NCBI GenBank assembly: GCA_013694825.1
Contig: JACDBR010000060.1
Coordinates: forward strand, 1-7,167
From: Solirubrobacterales bacterium
GTDB taxonomy: Bacteria > Actinomycetota > Thermoleophilia > Solirubrobacterales > 70-9
Length of the DNA: 7,167 nucleotides
Direction: 5' to 3'
The notes under the pieces were generated by a model. It worked only from the letters and a program-made list of their open reading frames with translations. It searched no databases and was not told where the DNA came from. Below are positions 1 to 6,278 of this stretch, piece after piece. Every line of letters begins with the position of its first letter. The stretch's first letter is position 1. The position numbers and the translations under genes are program-made.

Positions 1-713
1 CCGTTGGCGTCGACAAGCTCGCGCAGCAGCTCGAGGAAGCCACGGGCCGCCGGGACCACTCCCATGTTGGCGGGGATCGGCTCGCAAAGCACGGCGGCTA
101 CGGGCTCGGCCTCGAGCGCCGTGCCGAGCGCCGCGGGATCGTTCCAGGGCACGACGATCGTGTCCTCTGCGGCGCTCGCGGTGACGCCGGGAGATGCCGG
201 GATCCCCTGAGTCGCGAGGCCCGACCCCGCCGCGGCCAGGAGGCCGTCGACGTGGCCGTGGTAGGCGCCGGCGAACTTCACCACCTTGTCGCGACCCGTC
301 GCCGCCCTGGCAAGCCTGACGGCGCTCATCGCCGCCTCGGTGCCGGAGTTGACCAGGCGGACCATCTCGACTGAGGGCACGCGCTGGCTGATCTCGCTCG
401 CGAGCTCCACCTCGGCCTCGGTCGGGGCGCCGAAGCTGGTTCCCTTTGCCGCCGCGTCCTGGACGGCCTCGACGACCGAGGGGTGGGCGTGCCCGAGGAT
501 CAGGGGGCCCCACGAGCAGACCCAGTCGACGTAGCGATGACCGTCGACGTCGATCAGCTCGAAGCCCGAGCCACGCTCGACGAAGATCGGATGCGAGCGG
601 CCGATCGAGCGCATCGCGCGGACCGGAGAGCTGACCCCGCCCGGCATCAGACCGGCCGCGCGGACGTAGATCGAGGCGCTGGCCCTGGTGTCGAAGTCCT
701 CCCGGGTCGACAC
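1..713 (-). CDS. hemL: Glutamate-1-semialdehyde 2,1-aminomutase (HemL), N-terminal part, cut by window edge
   Basis: This cytoplasmic PLP enzyme converts glutamate-1-semialdehyde to 5-aminolevulinate, the last step of the C5 route to tetrapyrroles. About 237 codons are visible and the reading frame runs off the left edge. The N-terminus shows [12 protein letters not shown] (residues 22-33), the family's usual opening block, followed by [46 protein letters not shown] (the PLP phosphate-binding region) and [13 protein letters not shown], then [12 protein letters not shown]. The catalytic lysine and the cofactor-ring aspartate lie beyond the edge, so activity cannot be judged here. I chose GTG at 713 because it gives the usual short N-terminal helix; an in-frame ATG at 782 would add 23 residues of arginine/alanine-rich sequence unlike the family. 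The gene lies 80 nt after the ahbAB stop and is probably the third gene of the hemB operon. No clear ribosome site is visible. Confidence 0.95.
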   Translation of the reverse strand, partial: MSTREDFDTRASASIYVRAAGLMPGGVSSPVRAMRSIGRSHPIFVERGSGFELIDVDGHRYVDWVCSWGPLILGHAHPSVVEAVQDAAAKGTSFGAPTEAEVELASEISQRVPSVEMVRLVNSGTEAAMSAVRLARAATGRDKVVKFAGAYHGHVDGLLAAAGSGLATQGIPASPGVTASAAEDTIVVPWNDPAALGTALEAEPVAAVLCEPIPANMGVVPAARGFLELLRELVDAN

Positions 714-793
714 CGCTTCAGGTGACGCGGCGGCTCGACGGCCTCGAGCTTCGCCCGGATGGAATGCCGCTCGCGCCGGCATGTCGCGCGAGG

Positions 794-1939
794 CTAGGCA
801 TGCGCCCGCTCCCACTCCCGGTAGTCCGAGGTGAAGTAGCGCAGGCGGATCTTCTTGTATTCGGTCGAGCTGTAGAGCACGGCGCGGTCATCACCGTGGA
901 GGCCGTGCTCGTCGGCGATCGAGTCGAGGATCGCGTCGCACTCGGCCTTCGAGCGCCCGTGGGCCATCGTGAACACCGAGTAGGGCCAGTCGGCGTAGGT
1001 CGGGCGCTCGTAGCAATGGGAGATGCCGCGCACGCCCGACATCCGGCCGCCGACCTCGACGACTCGCTCCGGGGGAACGCGCCAGACGCCCATCCCGTTG
1101 GCCGAGAAGCCGGCGCGGCGGTGAAACAGGATCGCCGCGACTCTGCGCAGCAGCTTTCGCTCGATCATCCCCTCGAGGTGGACCAGAAGCTCGGGGGTAG
1201 AGATCCCCACCTCGGAGGCGGCATCGTCGTAGGGCCGGTCGGCGACGGCCATCGGCCCCTGCAGGGCACGGATCACCGCGACGTCGCGCTCGTCGTAGGG
1301 AACCGGCTCGAGCTCGCGGACCGCGACGGCGTCGACCTTGGCCGCCAGCGCCTCGGTGCCCTGCTCCATCTCGAGGTTCATGTTGATCTTGAACAGCCGC
1401 AGGGTCGGGAGCTGGCGGATCGACTCGGCGCCGGTCATCTCGGCAAGGGCGTCGATCGTCCCCTGCAGGCCGAGCTCGGAGTCCGGCGCCGTCGCGAGCG
1501 TGAACCAGAGGTTGAACTCGTGAGTGCGCAGGTAGTTGTGCGAGACCCCTGGGTGGGAGTTGATCAGCCGAGCCGCCCGCTGGGGGTGCTCGGGGTCGAC
1601 CTTGGCGGCGACCAGCATCGAGTCGTAGCCGAGCGCTCGGGTGTCGAAGATCGGCGTGATCTCGCGGATGATCCGCTCGTCGAGCATCCGCTGAGCCCGG
1701 GTCATGACCTCGTCGACGTCGAGCTCAGCGGCCACCGCAACCTGCTCGAAGGGCGTTTCGTGAAGCGGGAACTGCGACTGAAGCAGGTTTGCCAGGCGCT
1801 TGTCGATCGCATCGAGCGGCACCGCTGAGCCGCCCTTGCGGGAGCGCAGCTTGGGCTTGGGCGACGGCTTCGCCGGCCCGGTTCCGCGCTCGAGCTCGGC
1901 CGTCGCCGCTTTGGCGTCGCCGCTCGTCATCCGAGCCAT
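794..1939 (-). CDS. ahbAB: Siroheme decarboxylase, AhbA-AhbB fusion (Lrp/AsnC-like)
   Basis: This 381-residue protein has two Lrp/AsnC-like units in tandem. After a Pro/Lys/Ser-rich leader (about residues 1-40), a winged-helix region (43-95) is followed by an alpha/beta domain with [18 protein letters not shown] (131-148), which is AhbA-like. A second helix-turn-helix (about 215-265) precedes an alpha/beta domain with [20 protein letters not shown] (305-324), which is AhbB-like, and [14 protein letters not shown] near the C-terminus. Known family members (AhbA/AhbB, NirD-L, NirG, NirH) decarboxylate siroheme to 12,18-didecarboxysiroheme, for alternative haem or haem d1 synthesis. Automatic pipelines often mislabel them as Lrp/AsnC regulators. 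Location between hemB and hemL supports the enzymatic role. The start at 1939 has AAGGAGG at 1953-1947, 7 nt upstream; a second ATG at 1930 overlaps the hemB stop as ATGA. A regulatory, haem-sensing role remains possible. Confidence 0.85.
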   Translation of the reverse strand: MARMTSGDAKAATAELERGTGPAKPSPKPKLRSRKGGSAVPLDAIDKRLANLLQSQFPLHETPFEQVAVAAELDVDEVMTRAQRMLDERIIREITPIFDTRALGYDSMLVAAKVDPEHPQRAARLINSHPGVSHNYLRTHEFNLWFTLATAPDSELGLQGTIDALAEMTGAESIRQLPTLRLFKINMNLEMEQGTEALAAKVDAVAVRELEPVPYDERDVAVIRALQGPMAVADRPYDDAASEVGISTPELLVHLEGMIERKLLRRVAAILFHRRAGFSANGMGVWRVPPERVVEVGGRMSGVRGISHCYERPTYADWPYSVFTMAHGRSKAECDAILDSIADEHGLHGDDRAVLYSSTEYKKIRLRYFTSDYREWERAHA

Positions 1940-2898
1940 CCCGCGGCCTCCTTGGCGTAGTAGGTAAAGATCAGGTCGGCGCCGGCGCGGCGGATCGAGG
2001 TCAGGGTCTCGAGTGCCGCGGCGCGCTCGTCGATCCAGCCGTTCGCGGCGGCGGCCTTGAGCATCGAGTACTCGCCCGAGACGTGGTATGCGGCAATCGG
2101 CAGCTCGAAGCGATCGCGGCTGCGGGCGATCAGGTCGAGGTAAGCGACCGCGGGCTTGATCATCACCAGATCGGCGCCCTCCTCGACGTCGAGCGCGACC
2201 TCGCGCAGCGCCTCGCGGCCGTTGGCAGGGTCCATTTGGTAGCCACGCCGATCGCCGTAGGCGGGCGTCGAGTCCGCGGCCTCGCGGAACGGGCCGTAGA
2301 AGGCGGAGGCGAACTTAGCGCTGTAGGCCATGATCGCCACGTCGGGGTGACCTTCCTCGTCGAGCTGGTGGCGGATCGCGCCGATCCGGCCGTCCATCAT
2401 GTCGCTCGGCGCGACCACGTCGGCTCCAGCCTCGGCATGCGAGATCGCCGTCTTGGCGAGCAGCTCGACCGTGATGTCGTTGTCGACCGAGCCGCCGCGG
2501 ACGAAGCCGCAGTGGCCGTGCGAGGTGTACTCGCACATGCAGACGTCGGTGAACACGACGAGGTCGGGGTGGGCGTCCTTGAGCGCGCGGACGGCCATCT
2601 GGACGATCCCCTCGCTGTCGTAGGCACCGCTGCCGAGCTCGTCCTTCTCGGAGGGGACGCCGAACAGCAGCACGGCGCCGATCCCGGCCGCGAGTAGCTC
2701 GCCGGCCTCGCCGACCAGCTCGTTGATCGACAGGCGCTCGACGCCGGGCATCGAATCGACCGGCTCTCTGACGCCCTCGCCGGGTCGGGCGAACAGCGGC
2801 TGGACCAGGTGGCGGGCCGAGAGCTCGGTCTCGCGCACCATCTCGCGAATCGCCGAAGTCCGTCGCAGCCGCCGCATGCGCGTCGCGGGGAAGCTCAC
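1927..2898 (-). CDS. hemB: Porphobilinogen synthase (delta-aminolevulinic acid dehydratase)
   Basis: This cytoplasmic enzyme condenses two 5-aminolevulinate molecules into porphobilinogen. The 323-residue length matches the family. The zinc-type active-site motif is complete: DVCMCEYTSHGHCG, with C120, C122 and C130. Both Schiff-base lysines are present, K195 in AYSAKFASAFYGPF and K248 in LVMIKPA. Further landmarks are LLFGVP, VAPSDMMDGR, the substrate-contact stretch YHVSGEYSMLKAA and the C-terminal GADLIFTYYA. Keeping the three cysteines marks it as zinc-dependent rather than the cysteine-free magnesium type. The start is GTG at 2898; an internal ATG at 2877 (MRRLRR) is the alternative. No ribosome site precedes either one, but a TAGAAT box lies exactly 7 nt before the GTG, which favours a leaderless start at 2898. 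The gene overlaps the next one (ahbAB) by 13 nt and is the first gene of the haem operon. Confidence 0.97.
   Translation of the reverse strand: MSFPATRMRRLRRTSAIREMVRETELSARHLVQPLFARPGEGVREPVDSMPGVERLSINELVGEAGELLAAGIGAVLLFGVPSEKDELGSGAYDSEGIVQMAVRALKDAHPDLVVFTDVCMCEYTSHGHCGFVRGGSVDNDITVELLAKTAISHAEAGADVVAPSDMMDGRIGAIRHQLDEEGHPDVAIMAYSAKFASAFYGPFREAADSTPAYGDRRGYQMDPANGREALREVALDVEEGADLVMIKPAVAYLDLIARSRDRFELPIAAYHVSGEYSMLKAAAANGWIDERAAALETLTSIRRAGADLIFTYYAKEAAGWLG
1947..1953 (-). promoter_or_regulatory. Strong Shine-Dalgarno for ahbAB, inside the end of hemB
   Basis: On the minus strand this reads AAGGAGG, with 7 nt to the ATG at 1939 and 16 nt to the ATG at 1930. The spacing decides for the upstream ATG. 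The site is inside the last hemB codons, so ahbAB translation is probably coupled to hemB. Confidence 0.8.
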
Positions 2899-2905
2899 GG
2901 CAACG

Positions 2906-2911
2906 ATTCTA
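2906..2911 (-). promoter_or_regulatory. Putative -10 box of a leaderless hemB promoter
   Basis: The minus strand reads TAGAAT, then seven bases (CGTTGCC), then the GTG of hemB. That places the expected transcription start at the start codon itself, and no Shine-Dalgarno is present. No convincing -35 element was found. The box lies in the 45-nt gap after the preceding gene, just downstream of a GGCC dyad at 2917-2932. Confidence 0.6.
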
Positions 2912-2916
2912 GGGCC

Positions 2917-2932
2917 CGGCCAGGGTCGGCCG
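2917..2932. repeat. Small GGCC inverted repeat upstream of hemB
   Basis: The arms are CGGCC (2917-2921) and GGCCG (2928-2932), with a 6-nt spacer. It sits 12 nt beyond the stop of the 2944-3909 gene and 5 nt upstream of the hemB -10 box. It could be a weak terminator or a protein site. Five base pairs in GC-rich DNA is little evidence on its own. Confidence 0.25.
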
Positions 2933-2943
2933 TGCGCGCCGAG

Positions 2944-3909
2944 TCAGTCGTGCTCGAAGCGAGCCTCGATCGGCATCGTCGCGATCAGCAGCGGCGAGGG
3001 GACGTCGGGCTCGTCCTGGTCGCAGACGAAGGCGAACTCGATCACGCCGGTGTCGACGGCGGCGTGGACGCCCTCGACCTTCCACTTGCGGTCGATCGTG
3101 CGCATCCGGTGGACGTCGCCGTCGTCGTCGATCGTCCCGACGACGGAGCCGAGGATCTCGTCCTCTCCCTCCGCCGAGGCGGTGAAGACGACAAGCTGGT
3201 CGAACAGCGGCGTGGCATCGCTGAAGCAGAGCTCGACCCCGTCGATGTCGCCGAGCTCGTAGGTGCGCAGCGCGGCAAGCTCGTCGGCGTCGATCTCGGC
3301 ATCGCCGCGCAGCGAGTGGGCGAGGTCCTCCATCGAGAGCTCAGCGATCGCGTTGGTCGTCTCGCCGACGTTGCCGCGGTGAAAAAGCCAGAGACGGTCG
3401 CCGAAGATCGAGGCGCCCTCGATGTTGATGGCGCCGAGCTCGTTTCGCAACAGCTCGTACATCGGCGCGAAGTCGATCACCGTCGGCTCGCCGTCGAGCG
3501 AGCCGTCTGACCCGAAGCTCCAAAAGAAGCCACGGTCACGGCCCTCCCGAGAGCCCGACCCGAGCCCCAGCAAGCCGCCGTAGGCCCCGCCGTCAAACGG
3601 CGGCAGCGCGGTCAGCGCCTCGAGGTCGGGCTTGTCTTTGTGGCGAGTCTCGGCGTCGGAGAGGTCACCGGGGAGCGCGGCGCGGAGCTCACCCGGCTGG
3701 TCGCTCGAGAGACGGAAGACGCCGAGCTCGAGCTCGTCGTCGCCGATCACATAGGCGAAGTCGCCGCGGCGCACGATCCCGGAGGCCGAAGCCATGTGGG
3801 GCGCGCGCTCATCGCCCTCGGAGCGCTTGACGGTCAGGTCGCGCAGGTTGCGAAGCTCGAGCGGCGGCAGGTCCTCGGGCACGGAGGAGTGCGAAGTCGG
3901 AGTAGGCAC
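2944..3909 (-). CDS. Uncharacterised soluble protein, DUF6929-like (putative beta-propeller)
   Basis: This acidic 321-residue protein has no signal peptide or membrane segment, so it is probably cytoplasmic. It is built of repeated short beta-strand blocks of propeller type: ASGIVRRGDFAYVIGDDE (42-59), KPDLEALTALPP (93-104), GGLLGLGSGSREGRDRGFF (111-129), INIEGASIFGDRLWLFHRGN (161-180), DGVELCFSDAT (223-233), LVVFTASAEGEDEILGSVVG (239-258) and WKVEGVHA (276-283). The GSGS, IEG and LFHRGN blocks recall the DUF6929 family. I name that family from memory, and no function is established for it that I can state. The chosen start is GTG at 3909; it has no ribosome site, and only a degenerate TAGCCA box lies 6 nt upstream. 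A later GTG at residue 10 or ATG at residue 39 is possible. It lies 45 nt upstream of hemB, which seems to have its own promoter, so a haem role is not implied. Confidence 0.75.
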   Translation of the reverse strand: MPTPTSHSSVPEDLPPLELRNLRDLTVKRSEGDERAPHMASASGIVRRGDFAYVIGDDELELGVFRLSSDQPGELRAALPGDLSDAETRHKDKPDLEALTALPPFDGGAYGGLLGLGSGSREGRDRGFFWSFGSDGSLDGEPTVIDFAPMYELLRNELGAINIEGASIFGDRLWLFHRGNVGETTNAIAELSMEDLAHSLRGDAEIDADELAALRTYELGDIDGVELCFSDATPLFDQLVVFTASAEGEDEILGSVVGTIDDDGDVHRMRTIDRKWKVEGVHAAVDTGVIEFAFVCDQDEPDVPSPLLIATMPIEARFEHD

Positions 3910-3915
3910 GACGAG

Positions 3916-3921
3916 TGGCTA
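3916..3921 (-). promoter_or_regulatory. Weak -10-like box before the DUF6929-like gene
   Basis: The minus strand reads TAGCCA, then CTCGTC, then the GTG at 3909. Spacing matches the leaderless promoters of hemB, the ABC ATPase and ymdB, but the last base departs from TAnnnT. No Shine-Dalgarno is present. Confidence 0.3.
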
Positions 3922-3925
3922 CCCG

Positions 3926-3941
3926 TGGCCCTCGCGGGCCA
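3926..3941. repeat. Inverted repeat upstream of the DUF6929-like gene
   Basis: The arms TGGCCC (3926-3931) and GGGCCA (3936-3941) surround a 4-nt loop, TCGC. This gives a 6-bp hairpin that ends 4 nt upstream of the weak -10-like box. No T-run follows on either strand. It could be a protein site, or part of the end of the ABC operon transcript. Confidence 0.35.
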
Positions 3942-3998
3942 ACCGCGCGGGCGTGAGGCTTCGGCTGATGACACCGCGAAGGGCAGCGGGCCCGTCGC

Positions 3999-4020
3999 GC
4001 CGAGGGGAGGCTACCCCGGC
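3999..4020 (-). terminator. Possible terminator hairpin right after the ABC permease stop
   Basis: Arms GCCGAGGGG (3999-4007) and CCCCGGC (4014-4020) pair over about 7 bp with one bulged A, closing a loop of roughly 7 nt. The hairpin begins at the base next to the permease stop codon. There is no U-tract, so it is at best an actinobacterial-style GC hairpin. The rest of the 111-nt gap (3910-4020) holds only the short inverted repeat and weak box listed separately. Confidence 0.35.
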
Positions 4021-5391
4021 TCAGGCGAAGCGGCGCATGCCAAACCGCGCCAGGCCGGCGTAGATGAGCACGATCGCCGCCAGGTTGAGGAGCGGCGGCC
4101 AGATCGATCCGGCCCCTTCGAGGCCGGCCGACATCACCTCGAGCGAGGGGGCGAAGGGAAACGCCACCCGCAGCACCTCGACCGCGGTGTAGAGGCCTGG
4201 CTCGACCGTGCCTGAGGGGATCAGCGAAAGGAAGGCGACGGGCAGGGCGACCATGAAGGCCAGGAGCGAGGAGGCGCGGACGTCACGTGCAAGCCCGCCG
4301 AGCGCGGCTCCGAAGGCGGCGAACCCCGCCCCGCCGGCGACGATCGCGAGCGCGATCACCGCAAGCCGGTCCCACTCGATCGCTACGAACGCCGACAGGC
4401 CGGCCAGCATCAGCGCCGTCACCGCGACCGATACGGCGATCCCGAGCGCCAGCTTCTCGGCCAGCAGGAGCCCCGGCGAGACCAGGCCTCTGGCCAGGCG
4501 AGGGAAGGCGTTCTCCTCGCGCTCGAGCGCCAGCGAGCCGGCGACCAGCAGCACGGTGACGAACATCAGGGTCACCGTCGCGGCGACGGCGATCGCGAAG
4601 GCATCGAGCGACGGCGTCTCGCCCGAGACGACCTGCTTGTCGACTGCGATCGGCTCGGCGATCGCGCCCAGCAGCGGCAGCGCGAACTTAAGGTTCTCGC
4701 GTGCCAGCTCGGCGAAGCGGATCACCTGGTCGAGCCCCTCGAGCCGGCTCGAGGCGGGCAGCGAATCTCGGATCTCACTCAGTATCTGCGCCGAGCGGCG
4801 CAGGCCGAGGATCTCGAGGTCACCGATCCCGAGGAAGGGGACCGAGAAGCTGCCCCCGTCGACGATCAGGTCGAGATAGCTGCCGGCCTGCTCGGAGACC
4901 GCCTGGGAGAGGATCAGGTTGGCCTCGGTGATCAGGGCACGGATGCGGTCGTCGACGAGCTGGCCCTTGACCGGGTCCTCCTCGTTGACCAGCACCTCGA
5001 CGGTCGGCTGCTGGGGGTCGAGCCCGGCCAGTGAGTTCAGCCGCTCGAGAAAGTCGGCCGGCAGGATCAGCGCCGCCAGCACCTCGCCGTCGGCGACCAT
5101 CCGCTGGGCCTCCTCGCGGTCGGCCGCGTCGATGCACTCGATCCGCCCGCAGAGCTCGGCCCTGGTTTCAGCCTTGTCGAACTCGGTGCCCCCGACGCTC
5201 GCCTGCTCTTCGGTGGGGATCTCGTTGACGAACGCCACCCGCGGCTTCTCGGGACCGCGCGAGAGCGCGAAGCCGATCAGCACCGCGATCAGGATCGGAT
5301 AGACGATCAGCAAGGCGGTGACGAGCGGGGAGCGGCGCAGCAGGCGCAGGTCCTTGGCCAGCAACCAGCCGACGGCTCGCAGCCGCGACAT
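4021..5391 (-). CDS. ABC-2 type transporter permease with large extracytoplasmic domain
   Basis: This is the membrane subunit of an ABC exporter, 456 residues from the ATG at 5391. Topology fits the ABC2_membrane_3 class: a basic N-terminal helix (KDLRLLRR), TM1 at about 22-43 (VTALLIVYPILIAVLIGFAL), then a long external domain (about 45-260) with a possible disulfide pair C81/C86. Five further membrane segments lie at about 264-288, 308-336, 343-367, 374-393 and 429-448. The cytoplasmic turn ALEREENAFPRLARG after TM2 is the typical coupling region. The substrate cannot be read from sequence; relatives export drugs, lipids or polymers. The gene follows the ATPase after 28 nt and clearly works with it. 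A GTG directly before (5394) is an equally possible start. The open frame extends up to 5535, but that part overlaps the ATPase gene and reads as arginine/proline-rich shadow sequence. Confidence 0.88.
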   Translation of the reverse strand: MSRLRAVGWLLAKDLRLLRRSPLVTALLIVYPILIAVLIGFALSRGPEKPRVAFVNEIPTEEQASVGGTEFDKAETRAELCGRIECIDAADREEAQRMVADGEVLAALILPADFLERLNSLAGLDPQQPTVEVLVNEEDPVKGQLVDDRIRALITEANLILSQAVSEQAGSYLDLIVDGGSFSVPFLGIGDLEILGLRRSAQILSEIRDSLPASSRLEGLDQVIRFAELARENLKFALPLLGAIAEPIAVDKQVVSGETPSLDAFAIAVAATVTLMFVTVLLVAGSLALEREENAFPRLARGLVSPGLLLAEKLALGIAVSVAVTALMLAGLSAFVAIEWDRLAVIALAIVAGGAGFAAFGAALGGLARDVRASSLLAFMVALPVAFLSLIPSGTVEPGLYTAVEVLRVAFPFAPSLEVMSAGLEGAGSIWPPLLNLAAIVLIYAGLARFGMRRFA

Positions 5392-5417
5392 CACCTCGGA
5401 TGCCCCGTCAGCGCCAT
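5391..5417 (-). other. Possible 8-codon bridging mini-ORF between ABC ATPase and permease
   Basis: An ATG 2 nt after the ATPase TAG opens an 8-codon frame (MALTGHPR). Its TGA overlaps the permease ATG as TGATG. It could hand terminating ribosomes on to the permease start. No Shine-Dalgarno is clearly assigned to it, and an open frame this short may be chance. Confidence 0.2.
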
Positions 5418-5419
5418 CG

Positions 5420-6175
5420 CTAGTGGCCGCGCTCTCGCAGGAAGCGCACGAAGGCCGATTCGAAGTCGTCCGAGCGCGAGTCGGGAACCGCGGCGTGGAG
5501 GTCGGAGGGGGTGCCGTCGAAGACCCGCTCGCCATCGGCGAGCACGAGCAGGCGATCGCCGTAGCGCTCGGCCTCCTGGATGTAGTGGGTCGAGAAGATC
5601 ACGCTCGTGCCGGCGTCCGAGAGCGCGAGCACGAACTGCCAGAGGCGCTCGCGCTGTCGCGGGTCGAGTCCCGAGGAGGGTTCGTCGAGCAGCAGCACCG
5701 CCGGCCGGGCGAGCAGGCCGATCGCGATGTTGACGCGCTGCTGATTACCCCCGGAAAGCGTTCCGACCTGATCTCCCCGGCGATCGGCAAGCCCCGTCTG
5801 CTCGAGCATCTCGGCGACCGTCGATTCGACGTCGGCGACGGCCTCGAGGCGGGCGAACAGGCGCAGGTTCTCCTCCACGGTCAGCTTGCGGTAGAGCGCC
5901 GCCTGCTGGGGCACCCAGCCGATCTCCTCACGGGTGCGGCTGAGCGTTCCCTCGTCGGGACTGCGAATCCCGGCGAGGATCGAGAGCAGAGTCGTCTTGC
6001 CGGCTCCGTTGGGACCGATGATCGCCAGGAGCTCGCCGGCCCTGGCCTCGAAGGAGACGTCCCGCAGGGCCTCACGATTGCCGAAGCGCTTGCGAAGCGA
6101 GCGAGCCTCGATCACCACCTCGCCCTCGGCCGCCGCTGAGAGCGCGCCGGGCGCCTGATCCCTCGCGCTCGCCAT
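5420..6175 (-). CDS. ABC transporter ATP-binding protein, NatA/CcmA type
   Basis: This is the ATPase subunit of an ABC-2 exporter, 251 residues, acting at the inner face of the membrane as a dimer. All nucleotide-site motifs are intact: Walker A GPNGAGKTT (54-62), Q-loop glutamine in WVPQQ (about 90), signature LSGGNQQR (140-147), Walker B VLLLDEPSSGLD (160-171) and the switch histidine in STHYIQEAE (H197). The first 20 residues (MASARDQAPGALSAAAEGEV) are a low-complexity leader ahead of the usual ATPase beginning IEARSLRKRFGNREAL. The start ATG at 6175 lacks a Shine-Dalgarno but has TAGCGT exactly 7 nt upstream, consistent with leaderless expression. An inverted repeat overlaps this start and promoter. 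The permease gene follows in the same operon. No regulator gene is adjacent within the window. Confidence 0.95.
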   Translation of the reverse strand: MASARDQAPGALSAAAEGEVVIEARSLRKRFGNREALRDVSFEARAGELLAIIGPNGAGKTTLLSILAGIRSPDEGTLSRTREEIGWVPQQAALYRKLTVEENLRLFARLEAVADVESTVAEMLEQTGLADRRGDQVGTLSGGNQQRVNIAIGLLARPAVLLLDEPSSGLDPRQRERLWQFVLALSDAGTSVIFSTHYIQEAERYGDRLLVLADGERVFDGTPSDLHAAVPDSRSDDFESAFVRFLRERGH

Positions 6176-6199
6176 CGACCGAACGCTAGATGGTCGATG
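6173..6199. promoter_or_regulatory. Candidate operator: 8-bp inverted repeat over the ABC operon promoter and start codon
   Basis: Arms CATCGACC (6173-6180) and GGTCGATG (6192-6199) are perfect inverted copies separated by 11 nt, with half-site centres 19 bp apart (about two helical turns). The spacer contains the -10 box TAGCGT, and the left arm includes the ATPase start codon. A dimeric repressor bound here would block RNA polymerase. The arrangement is seen directly; the role is inferred. Confidence 0.5.
6183..6188 (-). promoter_or_regulatory. Putative -10 box of a leaderless ABC operon promoter
   Basis: The minus strand reads TAGCGT, then TCGGTCG (7 nt), then the ATPase ATG at 6175. Transcription would start at or beside the start codon. 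No good -35 element is visible at 16-18 nt upstream, which may mean activator or extended -10 dependence. Confidence 0.6.
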
Positions 6200-6214
6200 A
6201 TGCTTCGCGGGCTA

Positions 6215-6262
6215 TGCCCCGCGCGCGCCGGCGGGCGAGCCGGCCCTGACGCGCGCGGGGCA
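6215..6262 (-). terminator. Strong GC hairpin, probable terminator of the small secreted-protein gene
   Basis: Arms TGCCCCGCGCGCG (6215-6227) and CGCGCGCGGGGCA (6250-6262) form a perfect 13-bp stem. The enclosed 22 nt contain a further 5-bp hairpin, CCGGC (6228-6232) with GCCGG (6239-6243). It begins 16 nt after the stop codon of the small gene and ends before the ABC promoter. Neither side has a T-run, so it would act as a U-less, actinobacterial-type terminator or as an mRNA 3' stabiliser. Confidence 0.65.
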
Positions 6263-6278
6263 CGGGGGCGCGGCGACC

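Noticed and set aside
714..782. N-terminal extension of hemL from an ATG at 782
   Set aside because: It would add 23 Arg/Ala-rich residues not typical of HemL, and no ribosome site precedes that ATG. GTG at 713 gives a normal family N-terminus, though the choice is not certain.
722..1828. Long plus-strand open frame of 368 codons opposite ahbAB
   Set aside because: It is antisense to a clear siroheme decarboxylase gene, rich in Arg/Asp/Val/Gly/Leu and without family motifs. Such mirror frames are expected opposite genes in GC-rich DNA.
1789..2697. Long plus-strand open frame of 302 codons opposite hemB
   Set aside because: HemB on the other strand has every catalytic motif. This frame has none and spans the hemB-ahbAB junction, as shadow frames do.
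5392..5535. Upstream extension of the ABC permease frame to 5535
   Set aside because: It lies almost wholly inside the ATPase gene, is low-complexity Ser/Pro/Arg-rich, and precedes the normal permease opening MSRLRAVGWLLAKDLRLL.
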